Shown here: positions 38,302 to 47,998 of the stretch, one piece after another | Position numbering within the stretch: position 1 is the first letter of the stretch | Layout: the number at the start of each line of letters is the position of its first letter | Source of the DNA: an archaeon HR01 | GTDB taxonomy: Archaea; Thermoproteota; Nitrososphaeria_A; Caldarchaeales; Caldarchaeaceae | Assembly: GCA_002898355.1 (NCBI GenBank) | Contig: BEHD01000001.1 | Span: 1-64,000, forward strand | Length of the DNA: 64,000 nucleotides | Direction of reading: 5' to 3' | The notes under the pieces: model-generated | The model's database searches: none | What the model was told of the DNA's origin: nothing | What the model saw: the letters and a program-made list of their open reading frames with translations, nothing else | Position numbers and translations under genes: made by a program

Positions 38302-39264
38302 TTGAGTAAGGGTTCGGAGCTTAGGAGGCTTCTGAAGGCGGAGCCCTACATCTACACGACGGGCGTCTATACACCTCTACAAGCCAAGCTGGCTCAGATG
38401 GTCGGGTTTAAGACAGTCTACCTGAGCGGGTACTCGGCCTCGCTAGGTTATCTGGGGAAGGCTGACCTTGGGCTTCTCTCGATGGCGGAGATGGCGGCCA
38501 TAGCACGCCAGATAAGCGCCGCAGTAGATGTCCCTGTGATAGCTGACGCCGACGACGGCTACGGCAACGCCATCGTGGCCATGAGGACCGTTAGAGAGTT
38601 TGAGAGGAGCGGTGTGGCGGCGATACATATTGAGGACCAGAAAGGACCTAAGAGATGCGGCCACCTGGCCGGCAAGATGGTGCTACCCTTCGAGGAGGCG
38701 GTGCTAAAATACAAGGCAATCCTGAAGGCCAGAGACGGGTCCGACCTCATGATAATAGCTCGGACGGATGCGCTTGGGGCGGTGGGTGGAAGCTTGGAGG
38801 AGGCCATACGGAGGGGTCTTGCATATGCGGGGCTTGGGGCTGACATGGTCTGGTGTGAATTCGATACGCCTGATATGGTGTATGAGGCGGAGAAGTTTGC
38901 GGAGGATATCCACAGGGAATACCCTGACATACCCCTAGTCTTCAACTACTCCTCATCATTCAAATGGGGCAGGAGCAGACACCGTCTAACATTCGATAGG
39001 ATAGCGTCTATGGGCTATAAGCTGATAATAGTAAGTATGGGGGCGGTACATGCAGAGATGTACGCCGTCTACAACTTTCTCCAAGACCTTCTGAAGAATA
39101 GGGAGGAGGCCCAGTGGAGGCTGGAAGAACTCAAGGCGGGACATCCTACTGAGAGCCATCACAGAATAGGTGATATAGAGGACTTTAAGAGGCTGGAAGA
39201 AGAGTTTCTACCTCCTACTGTAAATCGGGAGAGATATGGTACGCGGCGGTTGGATGACCTTTGA
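38302..39264 (+). CDS. Isocitrate lyase / PEP mutase family protein (methylisocitrate lyase-like)
   Basis: PVIADADDGYGNAIVAMRTV, IEDQKGPKRCGHLAGK. Confidence 0.88.
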   Translation: MSKGSELRRLLKAEPYIYTTGVYTPLQAKLAQMVGFKTVYLSGYSASLGYLGKADLGLLSMAEMAAIARQISAAVDVPVIADADDGYGNAIVAMRTVREFERSGVAAIHIEDQKGPKRCGHLAGKMVLPFEEAVLKYKAILKARDGSDLMIIARTDALGAVGGSLEEAIRRGLAYAGLGADMVWCEFDTPDMVYEAEKFAEDIHREYPDIPLVFNYSSSFKWGRSRHRLTFDRIASMGYKLIIVSMGAVHAEMYAVYNFLQDLLKNREEAQWRLEELKAGHPTESHHRIGDIEDFKRLEEEFLPPTVNRERYGTRRLDDL

Positions 39265-39647
39265 GAAGGTACGGGGCTTCCACCGTCGGCACATACATAG
39301 CCTCCTCCCCTAGGAAGGCCCGGCCTATACTTAGAGGTCTCCGTAGGATAGTCAAGACAGCCCTACCAAATGTGGATGAGAGGATAAGCTGGGGCGTCCC
39401 CTTCTACTGGCTGAACAACAGACCAATCGCAGGATACGCCACATTCAGAGACCATGTCACCTTCGGACTGGGCGGCCCCAACCTCCCAACTCAAATACGG
39501 AAAACCCTAGAGAAAAAAGGGTACAGGACAGGGAAGAAGACGGTACAGATACGGTTTGGCCAGAAGATACCCGAGATGGAGATAGAGAAGCTGCTCAGGA
39601 GACAGGCGAGGATTAATGCGTCCGGAAGATGGGTTAGGAGATTATAG
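39261..39647 (+). CDS. DUF1801 (YdhG-like) protein
   Basis: ISWGVPFYWLNNRPIAGYATFRDHVTFGL. Confidence 0.7.
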   Translation: MRRYGASTVGTYIASSPRKARPILRGLRRIVKTALPNVDERISWGVPFYWLNNRPIAGYATFRDHVTFGLGGPNLPTQIRKTLEKKGYRTGKKTVQIRFGQKIPEMEIEKLLRRQARINASGRWVRRL

Positions 39648-39670
39648 CTCCCGCCGGGACGGCCCGGGTG

Positions 39671-40243
39671 TCAGAGCTGGGTATATACTTCTATGCCTAG
39701 ATTTTCCGCCGCCTCTACGGCCTCGGCTTCGATGTAAGGTGTAACGATCAGCTTCCTGTCGGGTGTTTTCCCTGTTCTGCCTCTGTAGAACTCTATCTTT
39801 CGACTGAACTCCGCTACATCTGAACGTCTCACATGGGATTTGACCTCAACTAGGGTTACTCTACCATCTCTGATGGCTATGTCTATGTCAACCACGCTCG
39901 GATATCCGTAGACGTAGCCTTTCTCGTCGAAGGTGGCCCATTTCTCCACCGTTAGACCCAGCTCTTTCTCCAATATACCCATCAACCCTTGGCGGAAGGC
40001 CGACTCTGACATGATACCCCATCTAGCCCCTATAGCGCTCAGATTTCGAGTAAGCAGTTCAAAACCTCTATTCATGTCCTCCCTCAGCTTGTTGGCTTCC
40101 TCCCGCAATCTTACCAGTTCTGCTTCGTGCTTGTCGAGACGTTTTAGGATTTCCTCCAATCCCAGCAGTCCTGCTACCGCATAGCGGAACTCCTCGTCTT
40201 TTTTCATGAGTTTGAGGATGTTTTTCTTGAGCCTCGTGGCCAT
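39671..40243 (-). CDS. DUF3782-type protein with PD-(D/E)XK-like C-terminus
   Basis: Coiled-coil then VDIDIAIRDGRVTLVEVKSHVRRSDV. Confidence 0.75.
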   Translation of the reverse strand: MATRLKKNILKLMKKDEEFRYAVAGLLGLEEILKRLDKHEAELVRLREEANKLREDMNRGFELLTRNLSAIGARWGIMSESAFRQGLMGILEKELGLTVEKWATFDEKGYVYGYPSVVDIDIAIRDGRVTLVEVKSHVRRSDVAEFSRKIEFYRGRTGKTPDRKLIVTPYIEAEAVEAAENLGIEVYTQL

Positions 40244-40471
40244 GGTTTTCTAAATGTAAATGAGGTTGTTCATAATAAAAGTTATAGTGGATAGCGGGGC
40301 ACAGCATCGCTGTTAGAGACGGGCGGGGAAGATTCGGTGCTATGTTGAGAGAGGTGTGTATCATTCATCCCACTTCCACCAACGAGCCGGCTGGCTTTCC
40401 GGTATTAGACATCCGTTGGAGGGGTGGTCTGTGTTCCGCTATGGTTTAAATGGTGATGGCTCATCTAGGGT

Positions 40472-41020
40472 TTGATGCCTGTAAGCAAGCCCTCCCTATA
40501 CTTCACCGCCGTGGTCACACTCGCCGCATACGTGGTTCTCGGCTATCTATTGGCCGGCCGTGAAGGTGTGGCCGTCCATGGGGACGGGCTTGTATCCCTT
40601 CTCCCCCACGCGATAGCTGCGGTGAATACGGCCGCCTTGATAACTCTCCGGCTGGGGTATAGGGCTGTTAGGATGGGTAGGATAGGCAGGCATAAGATCT
40701 TCATGCTATCCTCCTTCACCCTCATATCCCTCTTCCTCATCATGTATGTCTTGAGGCTGTTTCTGGGTGGTGTCAGGGAGTATGGGGGGCCCGAGGTTCT
40801 CAGGCTCTTCATCTACCTGCCCGCCCTAGCCGTCCACCTCATCCTCTCGATAGTCTCCGTCCCCCTAGTCCTCTACAACGTCTCCACAGGCCTATCCACA
40901 CCGGTTGAGGAGGTGGCCGGCACAGGCCACCGGGGTGTGGGGAGATGGGCTGTAAGGCTCTGGTCCGCCAGCCTCGCACTAGGTGTGTTTGTCTACCTCA
41001 TGCTCAACTGGCTCTCCTAG
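40472..41020 (+). CDS. DUF420-like membrane protein
   Basis: Four TM segments, GRIGRHKIFMLSSFTLISLFLIMYVLRLFLGG. Confidence 0.7.
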   Translation: MMPVSKPSLYFTAVVTLAAYVVLGYLLAGREGVAVHGDGLVSLLPHAIAAVNTAALITLRLGYRAVRMGRIGRHKIFMLSSFTLISLFLIMYVLRLFLGGVREYGGPEVLRLFIYLPALAVHLILSIVSVPLVLYNVSTGLSTPVEEVAGTGHRGVGRWAVRLWSASLALGVFVYLMLNWLS

Positions 41021-41057
41021 AAAACGTCTTTATCATGGCAGACCCCACCTCCTACCG

Positions 41058-42215
41058 ATGCCCACCAACCTCACAGCCGAGGCCCAGGCCAAGCTGGCCA
41101 AATACACGCAGGCCAGAACCCTCGAGGAGAAGATACGAGCCCTCGAGGAGGCCCTCCCCCTCATCCCAGACCATAAAGGGACCGAGAGGATGAGGGCCCA
41201 GCTCAAAACCACCCTGGCCAAGCTGAGGAGGGAGGCTGAGAGGCGGAAGTCCGTCAAGGTGGGCCGCCATGACGAGTTCTCGGTGAGGAGGGAGGGGGAT
41301 GTGCAGGTCTCCCTGCTGGGGGTCGCCAACTCGGGCAAGTCCACGCTTCTGTCCAGCCTCACCAACGCCAAGCCAGCGATAGCACCCTACAGCCTCACAA
41401 CCGTCAGACCCATTCCGGGCATGACCCAGCACATGGATGTGGAGATACAGCTTGTGGAGCTGCCGGCCATCCTGACAGATGGGCTGGAGGAGACATCCTT
41501 CACAGGCCGGAGTATAGCCTTCGCCCGCAACTCAGACCTGATAGCCATCATGCTGGACTGCGCCAACAACCCCCTACAACAGCTGGAGAAGATTATACAG
41601 CTGCTGGATGAGGGTGGGATAACCCTGAGAAGGAGGGAGGCGATAGTTGTGGTGGAGAAGAAGGATAGCGGAGGCATAAGGCTTGTATCCTTCGGCCACT
41701 TCAGGGCATCCCTCCAAGAGGTGAGGAGCCTGCTGGAGAGTGTGGGTGTGAAGAATGCGGTGGTCAAGGTTTACGGCGACGCAGGCCTGGAAGAGCTGGA
41801 GGAGCAGCTGCTGAGGGAGACGGTGTATAAGCCGTCGGTGGTTGTTGGGGGCCGGGCCGACCTGGCTGACGCCGGCGAGCTGGAGCGTTTGAGGAGGAGG
41901 GTTGAGGAGTTGGGCAGGCCTCTAGTCCTATTCAGCGTCAGAGACAGGGCGAGTATAACACATCTACGGGACATCCTCTACCAAAACCTCAACATCATCC
42001 GCATCTACACCCAGAAAGACGGCGTGATAACGAGAAAGCCTGTGGTGTTGGGTGTTGGCTCCACCGTCCAAGAGCTGGCAAGGGTCATCCATAAGGACTT
42101 CGCAGAGAGGCTTAGGTATGCTAGGGTCTGGGGGCGGTCGGTGAGGATACAGGGCCAGCAGGTAGGTCCGGGGCATAGGCTGGAGGACGGCGACGTGGTG
42201 GAGCTCTTCCTCTAG
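41058..42215 (+). CDS. DRG/Obg-type GTPase with TGS domain
   Basis: LLGVANSGKSTLLSSLTNAKPAIAPYSLTTVRPIPGM; C-terminal TGS; ORF given from 40983. Confidence 0.9.
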   Translation: MPTNLTAEAQAKLAKYTQARTLEEKIRALEEALPLIPDHKGTERMRAQLKTTLAKLRREAERRKSVKVGRHDEFSVRREGDVQVSLLGVANSGKSTLLSSLTNAKPAIAPYSLTTVRPIPGMTQHMDVEIQLVELPAILTDGLEETSFTGRSIAFARNSDLIAIMLDCANNPLQQLEKIIQLLDEGGITLRRREAIVVVEKKDSGGIRLVSFGHFRASLQEVRSLLESVGVKNAVVKVYGDAGLEELEEQLLRETVYKPSVVVGGRADLADAGELERLRRRVEELGRPLVLFSVRDRASITHLRDILYQNLNIIRIYTQKDGVITRKPVVLGVGSTVQELARVIHKDFAERLRYARVWGRSVRIQGQQVGPGHRLEDGDVVELFL

Positions 42216-42261
42216 GCATGTAAACCTATATGGTGGCCTTGGATGCTTGGCCTGAGAAGGC

Positions 42262-42558
42262 TTGAGGGTGGTTGCTCTAGGAGGCTCATCCTTCGTGGCG
42301 GGGTTTAGGCTGGCAGGTGCCGCCGGATACGTGGTCTCAACACCTAGGGAGGCCTTCCAGAAGATAAGGGAGCTCCAGCAGCAGCCCGACATAGGCCTGA
42401 TAATAGTATCCGAAGACCTATCCCGGGAGTTTAGAGGCGAACTCAACGAGATAAGGGCCAAGAAACCCATACCCCTCATATACGAGCTCCCACCACCATC
42501 CGCCCAAGCCCGGAGGATAGACTACAGGGCCATACTGCGGGAGGTTCTAGGTGTCTAG
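42262..42558 (+). CDS. atpF: A/V-type ATP synthase subunit F
   Basis: DIGLIIVSEDLSREF, PIPLIYELPPP. Confidence 0.8.
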   Translation: MRVVALGGSSFVAGFRLAGAAGYVVSTPREAFQKIRELQQQPDIGLIIVSEDLSREFRGELNEIRAKKPIPLIYELPPPSAQARRIDYRAILREVLGV

Positions 42559-42628
42559 GCCCCGAAGAGCTGTGGGAGGGCTGGATGAGTATTTTTTAGT
42601 CGGCTTTCACAGGCATCCGTGAACCGGA

Positions 42629-43237
42629 TTGTCATCGGCGGCCCTTGAGAAGGTGGTTAGAGAGGTTGTGGAGGATACCCTGCGGAGGGTGAGGGAGGAG
42701 ATTGACTCGTATCTTGCGGAGGCTCTGAAGACTGTCGAGAGGGTTGAGCAGGAGGCGGCGAGGGAGGCCTCTGCAATAGCCAGCACAGGAGCAGCCGCCA
42801 GGGAGAGCGCTAGACAGAGGATAATAAGCCTGGCGGAGATATCTGCGAAAAACAAGTCCATCGCCGTGGTGGAGGAGGCTGTGAAGGCCGTATTCGATAA
42901 GGCTTTTGAGGAGATAGCGGCCAGAGCTGGGGGTGGCTCCTTCAAGGAAGTCCTTAGAAGGCTTCTGCTGGAGGCGGTGGATGCCCTAGGTGGTGGGGAT
43001 TTGGTGGTGGAGTCCAACGCCGCAGGCATCCAGATGCTTCAGGGGCTGGCGCCCGCCGTAGAGGCGGAGAAGGGTGTGAAGCTCCGTATCTCCAAAACCC
43101 CCATCAAGACAGTGGCAGGTGTTAGGGTGAGCACCGTGGACGGCTCCAAAATCTATGACAACACAGTGGAGGCTAGGCTGGAGAGGCTCCGGCCGACACT
43201 TCGGAAGGAGATAGCGGCACTTTTTTTGAAGGAATAG
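42629..43237 (+). CDS. atpE: A/V-type ATP synthase subunit E
   Basis: N-terminal helix rich in E/R; C-terminal TVDGSKIYDNTVEARLERLRPTLRKEIAALFL. Confidence 0.85.
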   Translation: MSSAALEKVVREVVEDTLRRVREEIDSYLAEALKTVERVEQEAAREASAIASTGAAARESARQRIISLAEISAKNKSIAVVEEAVKAVFDKAFEEIAARAGGGSFKEVLRRLLLEAVDALGGGDLVVESNAAGIQMLQGLAPAVEAEKGVKLRISKTPIKTVAGVRVSTVDGSKIYDNTVEARLERLRPTLRKEIAALFLKE

Positions 43238-43244
43238 CTGGGCC

Positions 43245-44057
43245 TTGGCCAGGATACTGCTGACCAACGACGACGGTGTGAGGCGGCCTGGGCTATGGCT
43301 CCTTCACCACGTCCTCTGGGGGCTGGGTGATGTGGTGGTGGTGGCCCCCGAATCCATGAGGAGCGCTACGGGTATGAGCCTAACCCTCCACAAACCCCTC
43401 AGAATCAGGCAGCTGAGGCATCAGGGCTTCAAAGCCTACTCTGTCTCCGGCACACCCTCAGACTGCGTCATCTTGGCTGTGAACAAGATTATGAGGGAGA
43501 GGCCGGATATCCTGGTCTCAGGCATTAACGAGGGCGAGAATGTCTCCTACCAAGCCATCTACGGGAGCGGGACCGTTGCGGCGGCGATAAGGGCCGCCCT
43601 GCTGGGCATACCTTCGGCAGCCTTCTCCCTCGACCTGCCGAGGCGGAGACCTCTAGACCCCGCACTCCTCAGGGCTAGGATGGCTGAGGCGGCCCGGGTG
43701 GCTGGGGCAATAGTCCGTTACATCCTCGAGGAGGGCCTGCCGGAGGGTGTGGACTATCTCAACGTCAACTTCCCCGAGGACATCTCTGCCTCCACACCCA
43801 TCCGCATAACCCGCGTCCACACCGCACGTTATAGGGAGGTGGTGGATGAGCGGAGGGACCCGGTGAACAGGCCCTACTACTGGATATATGGTGAGCTGCT
43901 CCCCGGGGAGAGCTTCAGGCCTGGGACAGATGTCTACGCCGTCTTCGTCGAGAAAGCCGTCTCGATATCTCCTATGAGGGTTGACGCAGCAGCAGATGTC
44001 GAGACCTACCGCCTCAACAGACTGGTGGAGTATCTCTCAGCCGGTAAGCATGTCTAG
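43245..44057 (+). CDS. surE: 5'/3'-nucleotidase SurE
   Basis: ILLTNDDGVRRPGL, VVAPESMRSATGMSLT, VSGINEGENVS. Confidence 0.95.
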   Translation: MARILLTNDDGVRRPGLWLLHHVLWGLGDVVVVAPESMRSATGMSLTLHKPLRIRQLRHQGFKAYSVSGTPSDCVILAVNKIMRERPDILVSGINEGENVSYQAIYGSGTVAAAIRAALLGIPSAAFSLDLPRRRPLDPALLRARMAEAARVAGAIVRYILEEGLPEGVDYLNVNFPEDISASTPIRITRVHTARYREVVDERRDPVNRPYYWIYGELLPGESFRPGTDVYAVFVEKAVSISPMRVDAAADVETYRLNRLVEYLSAGKHV

Positions 44058-45602
44058 ATATCTGCAGGCTATGGACGGCGTAAACTCTATCAAATCCCTT
44101 GAGGAGACCAGCTGGTCCAATATCTCCGCAGCCTTCTCCAAGTATCTGTCACCCCTCCCCACATCATCTAAGGCCTTCTCCAGCTCCGCCTTGGAGAGCT
44201 GGTAGGACATCTCGCCGCCATCATCCAGCCTGACCCTATGGAGTATCCACTGCCATACCTGGGCCCTGGCTATCTCGAAGGTGGCTGTATCCTCCATCAA
44301 CCCATTTATGGCCACGGCTCCGTTGCCGGCCAGCCATGAGGAGAGATATCTTAGGCAGACGGAGATGTTGCTGCGGAGGCCCTCCAACGTCCTAGCACCC
44401 GAGGGCACCATGAGAAGGTCCTGCTCAGTAATCACGAGGTCTTCATGCCGCACATTCAGCTGGTTCTCACCTATCTGGCTGAAGAGCTCTTTCACGGGCT
44501 GGACCAGGTCTGGATGGGCCACCCACGCTCCGTCAAACCCCTGGGCTATCTCCCGCCTCTTATCCTCCAACACCTTCTCCACCGCCTCCCTCTGGATTGT
44601 GGGCTGGCCCCTGAGCGGTACTTGGGCCGCCATACCTCCTATAGCGTAGGCACCCCTCCTGTGACATGTCTTCACAAGGAGTCTGGCCGCAGAGGTGAGA
44701 AAGTGCTTATCCATGGTGAGGAAGCGGCGGTCGGGCATGAGGAATCCGGGGTCATGGCCCAGCCGCTTGATGAAGCTGAAGATGTAGTCCCACCTGCCCA
44801 GGTTGAGGGCTGTGATATGCTCCCTTAGCATGTATATTATCTCGTCCATCTCGAAGGCCGCCGTTATGGTCTCTATCAGGACGCTGCACTTTATCGTAGC
44901 CCTGGGGAGGTTTAGAATCCTCTCAGAGTCTTGGAAGACCTCAGCCCACCATCCGGCCTCCAGCCGGTTCTCCAGCTTCGGTATGTAGAAGTATGGGCCT
45001 GTCCCACGCATCCGAAGCTCTCGGGCGTTGTGGAAGAGGTATAGGCCGTAGTCGAAGAGGGGGGCTGGGACGGGTTTCCCACCTATCTCTACGTGGTTTT
45101 CGACGAGGTGGAGTCCTCTAGGCCTCACCATGAGGGTGGCGGTCTTCTCATTCAGCGTATATCTTTTACCCTCTGGGGTTGTGAGCTCCAGACTTTTTCT
45201 TACGGCGTCGTAGAGGTTTATCTGCCCCTGTATGGTTAAACGCCAGACCGGTGAGAAGGAGTCCTCGAAGTCGGCCATGTAGACATCAGCCCCCGAGTTG
45301 AGGGCGTTAATCATCATCTTCCTATCCACAGGGCCCGTTATCTCCACATGCCTCACCCTTAGATCCCTCGGTATCTCGCCTATCCTCCAGACACCCTCCC
45401 TGACATCCCTCGTATCGTATGGGAAGGTGGGAAGTCTTCCAGACCTCAAAGCCTTTGCGTTCTCATCCCTCAAGGCGAGAAGCCTATTCAGCTTGGGACC
45501 GTGGTTCTCCACGAGATAGGCTATGAAGTCGAGGGCCTCGGCGGAGAGTATCTCCTTAAACCCTTCATCTATGCGGCCCTTTACCTCCACCCTATCCGCC
45601 AA
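44037..45602 (-). CDS. aceB: Malate synthase
   Basis: ADFEDSFSPVWRLTIQGQINLYDA, MVRPRGLHLVENH, CSVLIETITAAFEMDEI. Confidence 0.93.
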   Translation of the reverse strand: MADRVEVKGRIDEGFKEILSAEALDFIAYLVENHGPKLNRLLALRDENAKALRSGRLPTFPYDTRDVREGVWRIGEIPRDLRVRHVEITGPVDRKMMINALNSGADVYMADFEDSFSPVWRLTIQGQINLYDAVRKSLELTTPEGKRYTLNEKTATLMVRPRGLHLVENHVEIGGKPVPAPLFDYGLYLFHNARELRMRGTGPYFYIPKLENRLEAGWWAEVFQDSERILNLPRATIKCSVLIETITAAFEMDEIIYMLREHITALNLGRWDYIFSFIKRLGHDPGFLMPDRRFLTMDKHFLTSAARLLVKTCHRRGAYAIGGMAAQVPLRGQPTIQREAVEKVLEDKRREIAQGFDGAWVAHPDLVQPVKELFSQIGENQLNVRHEDLVITEQDLLMVPSGARTLEGLRSNISVCLRYLSSWLAGNGAVAINGLMEDTATFEIARAQVWQWILHRVRLDDGGEMSYQLSKAELEKALDDVGRGDRYLEKAAEILDQLVSSRDLIEFTPSIACRYLDMLTG

Positions 45603-45609
45603 GACACAA

Positions 45610-46890
45610 TCACTTTGTAAACTGCTCCTTCTCCGTCGACTTCTCCATAGCCATCGTGGCCGCTTTGCCGCCCTCTACCGCCGTGAGGACTGCATCGTAG
45701 TAGTTTACCCCTGCGAAGCTCTGGTGGGTGAAGGCTTTGTAACCCTCCTTCTCCAGCTTCCTCTCGAAGTCTTGTAGTTCGACGTAGGCTGTCATACCCC
45801 TCTCATGAAGCTCCCTCGCCAGGTGGAAGATGGATGAGTTGAGGCTGTGGAAGCCTGCCAGGGTGATGAACTGGTATTTGTAGCCGTAGGAGGCGAGCTT
45901 TCTCTGGAAGTCCACCAGGGTGTCGGCGTCCACCATCTTCCTCCAATTGAAGGATGGGGAGAGGTTGTAGGCGAGGAGTTTATGCGGGTATCTGTTGTGG
46001 ATGGCTGCTGCGTACTCCTTAGCCTCCTCAAGGGATGGCCTGGATGTCTCAAACCATATCAGCTCGGCGTAGGGCGCATAGGCCAGACCCCTATCAATAG
46101 CCAGGTCCAAGCCCCCCTCAACCCTGTAATAGCCCTCAGGGGTGCGCTCCCCCCTGATGTATTTGCTGTCAACCGGGTCTATATCGCTCGTGATGTAGCT
46201 GGCCCCCAACGCATCAGTTCTAGCTATTATGATGGATGGTACGCCCAAGACATCGGAGGCCAGGCGGGCTGCGCTGAGTATGCTGATGAACCGGCTGGCT
46301 GGGACAAGGACTTTACCGCCCAGATGGCCGCACCTCCTCTCGCTGGGTGACTGGTCCTCGAAATGGACCGCCGCAGCACCGGCCTCAATCATAGCCTTCA
46401 TCAGCTCAAAGGCATGGAGCGGCCCTCCGAACCCCGCCTCACCATCCGCTATAACGGGGACGAAATAGTCGACGGCCCCCTTCCCCTCCAGGCTCTGAAT
46501 CTGGTCAGCCCTCTGAAGAGCCTGTACAATCCTCCTGACAAGGAGAGGTACGCTGTTGGATGGGTAGAGGCCCAGGTCTGGGTATGTATGTCCGGCGGCG
46601 TTCATATCCGCCGCCACCTGCCAGCCGCTGACGTAGATGGCTTTGAAGCCTGCCTGAACCATCTGGACGGCTTGATTACCTGTCAAGGCTCCCAACGCAA
46701 ATATGTATGGTGAGCTGTGGAGCAGGCGCCAAAACTTCTCGGAGCCCTTCTCAGCCACTGAGTAGCTTATACTCCATGACCCCCGAAGCCTGAGAACATC
46801 CACAGCACTGTAACGTCTAACTATACCCTCCCAGCGTTTAGACTTCCAGCTCTCCTCCAGCGTGGAGGCCGATACATCTTCCGCCCTCAT
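45610..46890 (-). CDS. aceA: Isocitrate lyase
   Basis: SGWQVAADMN, ADGEAGFGG, SERRCGHLGGKVL (KKCGH-type catalytic loop). Confidence 0.93.
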   Translation of the reverse strand: MRAEDVSASTLEESWKSKRWEGIVRRYSAVDVLRLRGSWSISYSVAEKGSEKFWRLLHSSPYIFALGALTGNQAVQMVQAGFKAIYVSGWQVAADMNAAGHTYPDLGLYPSNSVPLLVRRIVQALQRADQIQSLEGKGAVDYFVPVIADGEAGFGGPLHAFELMKAMIEAGAAAVHFEDQSPSERRCGHLGGKVLVPASRFISILSAARLASDVLGVPSIIIARTDALGASYITSDIDPVDSKYIRGERTPEGYYRVEGGLDLAIDRGLAYAPYAELIWFETSRPSLEEAKEYAAAIHNRYPHKLLAYNLSPSFNWRKMVDADTLVDFQRKLASYGYKYQFITLAGFHSLNSSIFHLARELHERGMTAYVELQDFERKLEKEGYKAFTHQSFAGVNYYDAVLTAVEGGKAATMAMEKSTEKEQFTK

Positions 46891-46990
46891 GCCGAGTCGG
46901 TGAGATGGTGGAGATCCTAGGGGATTCTTATAGATATCGTTTGTATATCTGAGACGTTATACATACATAAATGATATATTTACAGATGGT

Positions 46991-47015
46991 TACGTATCTG
47001 ACATGGAGATACGTA
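46991..47015. promoter_or_regulatory. Perfect 9-bp inverted repeat over the start codon of the AbrB-PhoU regulator
   Basis: TACGTATCT-gacATGg-AGATACGTA; ATG at 47003. Confidence 0.7.
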
Positions 47016-47998
47016 GGATTCAGACCACCGCCGGCGGAACATATATCGTCACCCTACCCCGCTCCGCAGTCGAACAGCTCGGACTATCCAAGGGAGACAT
47101 GGTCTCCGTCCACATGGATGATGGGAAGCTGGTTTTGACGCCTGCGGTAGCTCGCACACCGAGACAGACCAAGATTGTGAGGATTGAAGACTTTCCAGAC
47201 CCTAAGATGCTGGAGCTGGCCATAGTAAATCTATACATCGGGGGCCATGACGTTGCCGAGATTGTCTCGGACAGGCCCATCGGCCTCAGCCAGAAGAAGA
47301 GCATAAGAACGGCCGCCGAGGGGTTGATGGGCATAGAGATACTTGAGGACTACTCCAGCAGGGTTGTCCTCCAGACACTAGTCGACCCATCGAAATTTGA
47401 GCTCGACGACCTTCTGGCCAAATTCTCATCGATATGCAGAGCGATACTCAACGACTCCCTCATATCGATTACAACAGGTGATAGGGCTCTCGCCAGCGAC
47501 GCATATGAGAGAGGTGTGGAGAGCACCAGGCTTTACCGGCTCATGATGAGGATATGCTTCCAAGCCCTTCGAAACATCAGGGTCAGAGAGTCCATCAAAG
47601 TAGGCTCCCTCACAAGCCTTGTGGTGAGGATAATCGCGGTCCGGGAGCTGGGGCGGATAGCCTACTACTCGATGAGGGTGGCTGAGAGGACGGGTGAGCT
47701 GGGCTCTAAACTGCCGGATGAGATTCTATCATCCACCAGTGCGATGGGTGAGATAGTCCTCGATATGCTGGAGAAATCGGTCCAGTCCTTACTGGAGTGT
47801 AACCCCTCGCTGGCAAGCCAGGTTATAGACCGCATGGCCGAGGTTAGGGAGCACTATTCCAATATCTTCAGGATGATAATACGTAGACCTGAGAAAGAGG
47901 CATACACGCTAGGACTCATCATAAGAGCTTTCAGGTCTGTGGCCGGCTATGCGGTAGCCCTAGCGGACGACGCAATCCTAGAATCCTTCTCCAGATAG
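47003..47998 (+). CDS. AbrB-like DNA-binding domain fused to PhoU domain, regulator
   Basis: RRIQTTAGGTYIVTLPRSAVEQLGLSKGD then PhoU-like helical region. Confidence 0.85.
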   Translation: MEIRRIQTTAGGTYIVTLPRSAVEQLGLSKGDMVSVHMDDGKLVLTPAVARTPRQTKIVRIEDFPDPKMLELAIVNLYIGGHDVAEIVSDRPIGLSQKKSIRTAAEGLMGIEILEDYSSRVVLQTLVDPSKFELDDLLAKFSSICRAILNDSLISITTGDRALASDAYERGVESTRLYRLMMRICFQALRNIRVRESIKVGSLTSLVVRIIAVRELGRIAYYSMRVAERTGELGSKLPDEILSSTSAMGEIVLDMLEKSVQSLLECNPSLASQVIDRMAEVREHYSNIFRMIIRRPEKEAYTLGLIIRAFRSVAGYAVALADDAILESFSR

